From Quercus robur (taxonomy: Eukaryota > Streptophyta > Magnoliopsida > Fagales > Fagaceae): a DNA stretch of 64,000 bases. The translations under genes were made by a program, and so were the position numbers. Shown piece by piece: positions 57,339-64,000 of this stretch (the first letter of the stretch is position 1; each line of letters starts with the position of its first letter). The notes beneath the pieces are model-generated. The model worked only from the letters and a program-made list of their open reading frames with translations. It was not told the DNA's origin and did no database searches. The stretch covers positions 47,778,501-47,842,500 of the forward strand of contig NC_065539.1 of assembly GCF_932294415.1 (NCBI RefSeq), given 5' to 3'.

Positions 57339-59183
57339 CTAAGAGCCCTGAGTCGGAGCGGGCTGATCATCTGTTGCTTGGGTCTCCGGGGCAATCTCTT
57401 TGGCCTGTGCAAGAATCTCGCTAATGCGAAGGCTGTCCTTGGGTGACTTGCCTTGCGCGGCCTGCTCCGTGCCCCCAGCCTCGGGAATAGAGGAGTCTGT
57501 TGGAAGAGGCTCTTTGGAGGCAACCTCGTCAGGAATCTCGCGTATGTCCTCCGGGAAAAAAATGTTCTCAGCCTTCCTGAGATCAGAATCTGCTGGGACA
57601 GCTGCCCGATCCAGGGCTACACCCCAGGACGTGGTGATGTATTCCCTGCAGACGATGGCAACTTCCTCGGCCAGTTTAACCTCAGTATCATGGACTCCAC
57701 GTTCATATGAGACCGTCACAGCCTTCTTGGCAGCTTCCCTGGTCAAGCGGGCCTCCTCCTTGGTCCTTGCAAGCTCAGCCTTGAGCGTTGAAACCGCTTG
57801 CTGCTCCGTCGTAAGTTTCTCCTCAGATTGGCGGAGCTATATGCGCAGATTGTCAACTTGCTTTTCGGTATTCTTAAGGCCGGCTTCCGCACTCGCATGA
57901 GCCTTCTTCACCTCCTTTATTTCATTATTCTGGCGATCAAAATCCTGTTTGAGATCGCCAGCGGCCTTCTCGGCGGCAGAGCGGGACTGAGCCTCCCTAT
58001 GCAAGTCCTCACGAGCCTTCTTGGCCCATTCCTCAGCAACAAAAATTTGTTGAGTGACCTGCGCTCGGAAGGAAATAAAAACCCTATTAAAACATGACGA
58101 TAAGAGGGTACACAATATAGAGACGAGATAGAAGATTCCACTTACCATGGCCATGTCCCTCTTCAATGACATGAAAAGGTCTAGCTGGCGAGTCTTTCTA
58201 AGACCCTCCATATCACGAGGCAAGAGAAGAGGCTGCTGCAGGGCCTCGACCAAGAATGATGCCTGCCCTCGTTGGGATTCCCATAGGGTCGCATCCCAAA
58301 GGATCGGGGCGCCGTCTAATTCGATCCGCGGCAACCATGTTCGTTGTTCCCTATGAATGGCCGCCTCGTCTCGGCTGTCAGTGGACCTAGTCCTCTTCTC
58401 TCGGGGCTCTTTCGTCTCCTTGCCCTTCTTCTGAGGCCTGGCCTTTTCACGGCCAATCTCTTCCTCCTCCGTTTCTTCTACAGACCTTTTTTGCCTTAAG
58501 TTAGGCATAGGCTGCAGCCCCGCGTCCGACGTGGGAGGGAGAGGAGGAGCAGGAGCCTTAGGAGCAGTTTGTTCCTTCGAGACGTTCTTAGAGGACTGCC
58601 CCTTGCTCCTGTTAGATAGAAGGCCCCTGAGGCCAGTCCTTGGCTTCAAATCCATTCCTTTTTCTTCAATCTCTTCGCCGGTATCAACTTGTGCGATGAC
58701 TAAACCAGTGTCAAGAGGCGCTGAAGCAGAGTCTAAATCGTCGTCGGAGTCCGAGAGCTCTACTACCCTGGCCGACACCTTTCCCTCCTTGGTAAATTGG
58801 AACTGGTCTATTTGTTCCTCTAAGGATGAATGCGAAGAACCAGCCTCCTCCTCCGGGATAACCACTGCGGGAAAGGTGGGTTGGGTAAGCAGCTGAACAG
58901 GAGGTAAGTCTGTTGAAGCAAGGAACCCTGGTATGGATACGTCAATACGTGCCAATCTTGGACTGCCAGCCCTTATAGCTTGGCCGGCGTCTACCAAGGA
59001 TCGAGTGAGGGGAACGTAGTCCAAAATCAAAGGAGCCGACCGCAATTGTCCGTCCTCGCTTACGAAAATCTCAGATCTCAAGAGGTAATTTAGAGCCGGG
59101 ACGTTGACCAAGCTCAGCCGAGGGGATGTCCGCTCCTTGTCTGCAAATGCCGTTAAAGGGTTTACGTTAGTCCGAGGAGGCAT
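57339..59183 (-). CDS. Antisense gene of the retrotransposon, main part (coiled-coil protein)
   Basis: An open frame of about 614 codons on the strand opposite gag-pol, broken by one TAG at 57837-57839. Residues 1-115 (MPPRTNVNPLTAF, YLLRSEIFVSEDGQ, PLTRSLVDAGQAIR) are globular-like. Then comes an acidic, Ser-rich stretch (ELSDSDDDLDSASAPL), a Lys/Arg/Glu-rich low-complexity part with nuclear-signal-like KKGKETKEPREKRTR, and from about residue 365 a long Ala/Glu/Lys coiled coil continuing past the TAG. An 87 bp intron is predicted at 58059-58145 (ATG|GTAAGT ... GCGCAG|GTC); it is phase 0 and a multiple of three, so retention keeps the frame. Function unknown. Antisense extra ORFs in this place are known in Tat elements. 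Confidence 0.7.
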
Positions 59184-59318
59184 GCAACCAAACCAACAAC
59201 TTTAAAATAAAAAAATAAAAAAATAAAAAAATAAAAAAATAAAAAAGAGAAAAAGAAAGAAAGAAAAGGGGGGGGGGGGAAGAGCTCAAAACTAGGGTCC
59301 TCCCCATGGAATCTAGTT
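59184..59318 (-). other. Probable intron or linker of the antisense gene
   Basis: It separates the two coding blocks on the minus strand and contains a G/C homopolymer (59268-59279) and an (ATTTTTTT)n pyrimidine-rich tract ending in AAAG at about 59205. This would suit an intron 3' end, but splice phases that join the two blocks could not be fixed. Confidence 0.4.
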
Positions 59319-59831
59319 CTATGACACCCCACCTGGCGTTCCCGCCCTAGTCGGACAGTGAATGCCGTCATGCCATGGTTTGGAGACGATCAGATGGTCG
59401 TCCTTCAAGCCTTTGCTGGACTTGGGAAGGCAAGATATCAACCTCACTTCGTCAGTCCTGGAATTTAAGTAGTATGAGTCGCCGAGTTTATGGCATTCAT
59501 AGAGATGAACCACGTCGTGCCATGAAAGGCCGAGGTTCTTCTGGTCGTTTAAGGCGTCGGCGCACCCCAGGATAGGGAACAGGTTCGCGGTGCACTGATG
59601 GGGGGCCAATCTATGACCACGTAGGTAGTCCCTAGTTATTCTCTCCATTGGAATCGTCATTCCTCCTTCCACGAAGGCTATCATTGGAATTGCGACCTCC
59701 CCTGTTCTCCTCTTGAACAAAATTTCCTCTTGGTGGCAATACTCTAGGCCTACCTCCGGAGGAATACGATACTTCACCCTGAAGCCCGCCATACCGGACG
59801 GAGAGTCTACCATTTTTTCAAGCCTACCCAT
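59319..59831 (-). CDS. Antisense gene of the retrotransposon, N-terminal block
   Basis: The frame on the minus strand contains MVDSPSGMAGFRVKYRIP, GMTIPMERITRDYLRGHRL, LGLSWHDVVHLYECHKLGDS and VRLISCLPKSSKGLKDDHLI. This is well-behaved, globular-looking protein sequence similar in style to the plant-wide transposon-associated domain often found near gag-like proteins; I cannot name the family with certainty. The start at 59831 is a guess; 59813 is also possible. The upstream leader (59843-60015) contains GTAAGT and CTAG sites that may form a small leader intron. It probably belongs with 57339-59183 as one transcription unit. Confidence 0.55.
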   Translation of the reverse strand: MGRLEKMVDSPSGMAGFRVKYRIPPEVGLEYCHQEEILFKRRTGEVAIPMIAFVEGGMTIPMERITRDYLRGHRLAPHQCTANLFPILGCADALNDQKNLGLSWHDVVHLYECHKLGDSYYLNSRTDEVRLISCLPKSSKGLKDDHLIVSKPWHDGIHCPTRAGTPGGVS

Positions 59832-60042
59832 TCCCCCTAATCCTAGACAACACGAAGGGAGTTTGCCTAAAGAAGAGTAACAAAGAAGGAGAAGGTAAAT
59901 TGTGCGCACTTACGGGTAAGAAACTCAACGGAATCTTCAAGGGAATGACAGCGAAGGTAAGAGTGTGCTGAAGGAGAAGGCGCTGAGACATTCTGAATAC
60001 TGGAGCATTCGTCAAAAGTAAGGAACGGACGCCTTTAAAACC

Positions 60043-60049
60043 TTATATA
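60043..60049 (-). promoter_or_regulatory. TATA box of the antisense gene
   Basis: TATATAA on the minus strand, about 30 bp before the first ATG-containing leader and outside the LTR. It would give a transcript running opposite to the retrotransposon RNA. Confidence 0.5.
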
Positions 60050-60328
60050 CTCAGAGGGAGTTGGACAGACATGCTCCCGCCTAGAGCAAATGAAATAGTG
60101 TCCACCGTTGATCTGATCTCCAGCCGTTGGATTGAAAGAGCGTAAGGCTCCAAAAGCTGCAATTAATCCCCCCTCGGGTCATTAAATGCCTGCTGCATTA
60201 ATGAGGCACGTGAGGGCACACCCCCGCACGGGTGAAGCGGGGATCCACAGTGAACTATCCAGTAGGTATCAAAATCCCGCCTTTCCTCCTCGGATCAAGA
60301 AGAAAGAGTCGAAATTTTGAGGGACTAT

Positions 60329-61045
60329 TGTGGGGGTAAAATTCATCAGTTAACAGTGGGTCTTGGTACCCATGCGGAGCCCAGCCATAACAGGAAGTGA
60401 AGACATGGCCAGAGGACTTCCAGCCCAACCCTGTTGGGCCAGACCGGGCTTGTTTAAGAGGCGTTCGAGGAGGAGTGTCTCCTCGGACGCACCAAATGGG
60501 AGTCTAACGCACACCCTTCACATGGTGGGAAATCGTCCCAAATCGAAGGGAAATGCTAGACGCTCAGGGGGCAACCACAACTGCCGCATTAAATGCAAGG
60601 AAGCTACTTTTCCAACCGCATTAATGTAGAAAAGACAGGAGAATAGTATTATCTTAGCCAGTGCAACTCACAGAAAAGGGGGGGTGTCCTATGAGACAGG
60701 CACTCAAGTAGAGGCCCAGATGGTTAACAAGTGTAGGGTCATTACCAATTTAAGGACGATATATAAGAGAAGAAAGTCCCCATGACCAAAAAAAAGATGG
60801 AGAAAAAGAGAGAGAAAGAGAGAGAAGTTCTGTAAACAAAGCATAAGATATTGTCCCATGAACTGTTATCCCAGGAAACTTAATAAAACATCCCCACGTT
60901 CAAATGGTTGTATGGCTTACTAACAATTACGTTTACTCTGTCTAGACCTAGTTCTACGACCCACTCTCTACAAATTCATTGTTGAGGGTCTTTTGGGCCA
61001 GAATCGTCTGCTTGCTGGGCCTGGGCCCCAAATTCCGCCCTTACA
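60329..61045 (+). repeat. 3' LTR (717 bp)
   Basis: Matches the 5' LTR with about 23 differences by eye, including one extra G in a G run. AATAAA lies at 60882-60887. It is followed by the right target duplication ATATT at 61046-61050. The purine-rich AATTTTGAGGGACTAT just before it is the likely polypurine tract. Confidence 0.95.
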
Positions 61046-62356
61046 ATATTTAACATAAAAAAATTTAATTTAGATAATCTTTATCATCTAATGAACATTA
61101 TTATTTTTATTTGTTATGACATATTTCTTAAATCAGGAGATAATATTTAACATACAAAAATTTAATTTAGATAATATTTATCATCTAAATTTTCAAAATT
61201 TTAATATTATTCTATCAAAATATCAAGCTACAAAACTTGATTATTAAGGGATAAGCACAATCCAAATACTTCAAGATCGATGTGGTTAATATAAATCTAT
61301 TCCAAAAAACAATATATCTCTCAAATAATTCGATAATCTCTATCTATTCCAAAAAATAGTATATATTTACATTAATTTAATAATTTCTACGTGTATATAT
61401 ATCGAAATCCCTTATAGCTATCAACCACGTTCTCTTTCTCTCTCTTTTTTTAATTTTTAATTTTTTATATGTTACGTTATGTTGAATCAACTCTTTTTTT
61501 TTTTTCATATGACCTTTTTTTAATTCCAATTTTTATGGGATAAAAACAAATACATTGATTAGATATCTTTAATTTCAATAAGATTTAAATGAATTATATT
61601 TCAAATGGAACTCTACCAATATATATAACCCTATATATCCTTTTTAGAGTGAAGTTTATTTCAATACGTGAATGCCTAAATTCCATAACAACGCAGGTAT
61701 ACATTCTTTCTTCTTTTATTATTATTATTTTCATTTTGTTTATTTTCTTTAGTGTTATTATTGGTTTTTTGTCTTCATGTGATTTTAGTTTATGAATTCA
61801 AAACATTCAAAAACATTGTCAAGTTTCTAAAGGCTTCTTCTTTGTTTTTGTATTTTGTTTTTATTAAATTGATTAGGTTTTGTGTATTGGTTGCCTTTTG
61901 TTTAAACTAATTTTCTTAGCTTTTATCTAATTTACATGCTTAGGGTTAGGGTCTTAGAATTAATGATTAAATATGATTAGAATTAATTGATTAATTTTAA
62001 CAATTTTCATATTTGATTTTTATGTTACATCAAATTATCAAGATGTTCTACGCATGTATTCTTGAATTATCAACTTTAATTTTAATTTATAAAATTATCA
62101 AGATTATATTAATTTTAGATTTATCAATTGTTTAGTACGTTTTTTTAAAATAATTATCAATTTAATATTCAATTTGGAATTATCAATTTAATTTAGTTTT
62201 AGGAAGAAATCTTACCCCTTATTTTAGTGAGATAATTATTTACACTTGATAATTTTTTCTTTTATCTTTATTGAATCTATTAAAATATATAATTATTTAT
62301 ACATTTATTTTATAAGCTTTTTTATAAAACCGTGCAACGCACGAGCCTATAATTAG

Positions 62357-62502
62357 TATTCTAATATTTTTACAACTATATTTTTTCTTTATTCTTGCAG
62401 GAGCAACCAACACCGGTAAATCTCTCTCTTCAACCCATTGTCAGTCACTTTCATCCCATCGCCAACCACCATCACTTGTAAAAAAGAAATAAATAAATAA
62501 AA
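62357..62502. other. Spacer between the Helitron end and the H2B-bearing element
   Basis: T-rich sequence ending TTCTTGCAG at about 62392-62400, then CA-rich DNA and a short (AAAT)n. It looks like an intron 3' end but no coding partner was found. Confidence 0.35.
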
Positions 62503-62899
62503 GGTGTAAATTTACTTTTAGTCCTTATATTTTAGCTTTTTTCCATTTTGGTCCCTACATTTTAATTTGACCACTTTTAGTCCCTAAACCAATTAACGCG
62601 TGTTATTTTCGTCATTTCCGTCAGTCAACCGACGGAAATAGTTAAGTTGGCTGTCGGAGGAATTAAAATATTATAAAAAATGCCACATCAGCATCTAATT
62701 AAAAAATAATAATCAATTTTAACTAAATAAAAAAAGAAAAAACAGAATTAAAAACAATAAGAACACAAAAACAAACCCAGAACCAAACACAAACTCAAAT
62801 TTAAAAACACAAAGAATGCAAAAACAAACAAAAAAGAAGGAATTCAAACCCAGCTCAAACACAAATCCTATCCTCCAATAAGAACCTACTCCACCTCCC

Positions 62900-62907
62900 T
62901 ATATAAA
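62900..62907 (+). promoter_or_regulatory. TATA box of the H2B fragment
   Basis: TATATAAA lies 108 bp before the ATG at 63008 and is followed by a CT-rich leader typical of plant histone genes. Confidence 0.55.
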
Positions 62908-63007
62908 CTCTCCCAAACCCACCAACCTCTTCGTCACTTTTTTTTCATTGCAAGCTTTTTCACATTTCAAATCTCTCTCTAGAATTTTCACTCTCTCTCA
63001 AAAATCA

Positions 63008-63172
63008 ATGGCACCCACAAAGGCAGAGAAGAAGCCAACGGAGAAGAAGCCAGTGGCGACAGAGAAAGCTCCGGCAAAGGCTGAGAAGAAGATCTCGAAG
63101 GAAGGTGGTAGCGATTTGAAGAAGAAGAAGAAAGTTGTAAGGGTACTTTTTTTAACACCTAATTTTATTTAA
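63008..63172 (+). pseudogene. Histone H2B, N-terminal tail only (captured fragment)
   Basis: From ATG 63008 the product starts [18 protein letters not shown] and continues with alternating Ala/Lys/Glu-Pro words and [12 protein letters not shown], which is the N-terminal tail of a plant H2B. The histone fold, which normally starts just after this Lys-rich stretch, is missing. Instead the frame runs 11 codons into unrelated DNA and stops at 63172, giving 54 residues. Plant H2B genes are intronless and about 140 residues. With its own TATA box and leader, the fragment may still be transcribed. Confidence 0.8.
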
Positions 63173-64000
63173 GTACCACCTATTTACTTTCAAATACACA
63201 CATCATATTCTATTTAAAGCCCATGATTCAAGTCCATGGCAAAACAATTTTATCAATAGAATTCAAATCCATAATCAAAGCTCATGATTTAAACCCATGG
63301 CAATTTATCTATCCAAAAGCCCAATTCTCATTGACGCTATTTTGTCAAAAAAGAGCCCAAGATTATCAATACTTGGCAAATAAAAAATATCATGGTAAAA
63401 TATTACCATGGCAATCGTCTTATAAAAAAAACTCATTGGGAGTTATCTTGAAAATTATTTTCTCATATTATAAACCCATGAAATACATGGATATCATTTG
63501 CATCGCGACATCCATAATATATGTCTTTGACACTCATGGTAAACATTCAAACCCACAAGATCATCATTTAAGTTATAATGCGATTATTAGAAACCATGAA
63601 CATTATTGCAACATGGAATTCATCAAAGTAAATATTATTTACAAAAGTATTTTGAAACTTGTCCTATTGTTTCAAACATTACAACTAATTGCCCAAAGGC
63701 CCATTGCATGTATTTATGAAAAACCCAAAAATATTTACTAATAAAAGTCCATGAGGAATGAAAACCCATGGCAACATGTGCACACAACCCAACCCATGTG
63801 AGCAAGTCCAAGCAAAAAGCACCAGCAGGAGGCAAAGGAGAGTGGGCAAATAGCCCTTGTTCGTTCCTAACAAAAAAAAAAAAAAAAAAACTAGGGACTC
63901 GTACAAGGGAACCAAGCCTTTTAAAGAATGGACTAAGAGTTGTTCCATCAGTTTTCTGCCACCCTCTACCTGACGTGAACAGTGCCCAAGGGCTGTCATA
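63173..64000. other. Unassigned DNA after the H2B fragment
   Basis: It contains many CCATGG/CCCATGG words and a 172-codon open frame at 63223-63741. That frame is rich in Ile, Lys, Tyr and His, has no recognisable domain, and its sense is probably chance in repetitive DNA. A poly-A run is at 63872-63890. Confidence 0.4.

Larger units (their letters stand above)
49977..61045 (+). mobile_element. 11.07 kb Ty3/gypsy LTR retrotransposon, Tat lineage
   Basis: Two LTRs (716 and 717 bp), a 5-bp target duplication, then gag, protease, reverse transcriptase, RNase H, a second archaeal-type RNase H, integrase, a tandem repeat array and an antisense gene. The double RNase H and the extra 3' region with antisense ORF are features of the Tat lineage (Ogre, Grande, Retand and relatives). 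The LTRs differ at about 23 positions by hand count, roughly 3 percent, so insertion is moderately recent. gag-pol carries many stops and three frame shifts, so it cannot move by itself. Confidence 0.95.
49582..62356 (+). mobile_element. Helitron-like element split by the LTR retrotransposon
   Basis: The left part (about 49582-49976) starts in a TATATATAATAAAAG sequence followed by TTTGGCTTAAACGCCG and GCCACGTGG, typical of plant non-autonomous Helitron 5' ends. The right part (61051-62356) ends with a small hairpin, GTGC AAC GCAC at 62332-62342, then about 10 bp and TTAG followed by T. Helitrons end in a hairpin plus CTRR, so the terminal C has changed. The parts share repeats of a unit containing GGGATAATATTTAACATA and TTTGTTAGGATATATTTCTT. 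No helicase gene is present. Exact 5' boundary uncertain. Confidence 0.5.
62503..64000 (+). mobile_element. Left part of a Mutator-like element carrying an H2B fragment (right end outside window)
   Basis: GGTGTAAATTTACTTTTAGT, then CCATTTTGGTCCCTACATTT and a GTCAGTCAACCGACGG stretch, closely resemble in layout the 200 bp terminal repeat of the 32471-34222 element (GGCGAAAATGCACTTTT, GGTCCCTAAATTG, a GTTGACGG stretch, CCACATCAGCA). The right end was not seen, so the call depends on terminal similarity. Confidence 0.5.

Noticed and set aside
57400..58896. Plus-strand frames over the antisense gene
   Set aside because: Their composition mirrors the minus-strand frame; the minus strand has the long frame, intron and coiled-coil pattern.
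63223..63741. 172-codon frame after the H2B fragment
   Set aside because: No domain, unusual Ile/Lys/Tyr/His content and repeated CCATGG words suggest chance openness in AT-rich DNA.
1..64000. CRISPR arrays, bacterial operons, ribosome binding sites or prophage
   Set aside because: The window is plant nuclear DNA; the only regular array (56141-57100) is a retrotransposon minisatellite without spacers.

Overview
This is nuclear DNA from a eudicot plant, probably a woody species. The support is AT-rich intergenic DNA dense with small transposons, spliced genes with plant GT-AG introns, a chloroplast-targeted chlorophyll-synthesis enzyme, plant-type U2 snRNA promoter elements and a Tat-lineage Ty3/gypsy retrotransposon. 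A Fagaceae (oak-like) origin is only a guess.

Layout. (1) 1-1 kb: the last three exons of an unidentified gene. (2) 3.2-4.5 kb, minus: a two-exon bHLH transcription factor with an ACT-like C-terminus. (3) 7.3-10.2 kb, minus: a CASP-like membrane protein (CASPL1E type) with a 2.3 kb intron full of fold-back repeats. (4) 10.3-23.9 kb: gene-poor, holding MITEs, short tandem duplications and one broken gene fragment. (5) 23.9-43.8 kb: a direct tandem segmental duplication. Each unit carries one three-exon CASPL1D gene, and each has since gained its own insertions: a hAT element in unit A; a Mutator-like element, a solo LTR, a Harbinger-like element and a SINE-like piece in unit B. The sister unit preserves most of the empty sites. 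(6) 44.2-47.2 kb: a U2 snRNA cluster on the minus strand, with one promoter-bearing copy (enlarged stem II region) and two broken copies. (7) 48.0-49.3 kb, minus: intronless DVR, divinyl chlorophyllide 8-vinyl reductase. (8) 49.6-62.4 kb: a Helitron-like element split by an 11.07 kb Tat-lineage LTR retrotransposon with 5-bp target duplications. The retrotransposon holds a decayed gag-pol, a 12 x 80 bp tandem array and a separate antisense gene with its own TATA box and an intron. (9) 62.5-64 kb: the left end of a second Mutator-like element that appears to have captured the promoter and N-terminus of a histone H2B gene.

The host genes do not form a pathway. Three belong to the CASP-like family, one on the minus strand and two in tandem on the plus strand. 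The retrotransposon lies about 0.7 kb upstream of DVR. The most unusual items are the antisense gene in the retrotransposon, the U2 copy with a duplicated hairpin, the H2B capture and the paired empty/filled transposon sites. All alignments, exon boundaries and difference counts were made by eye.
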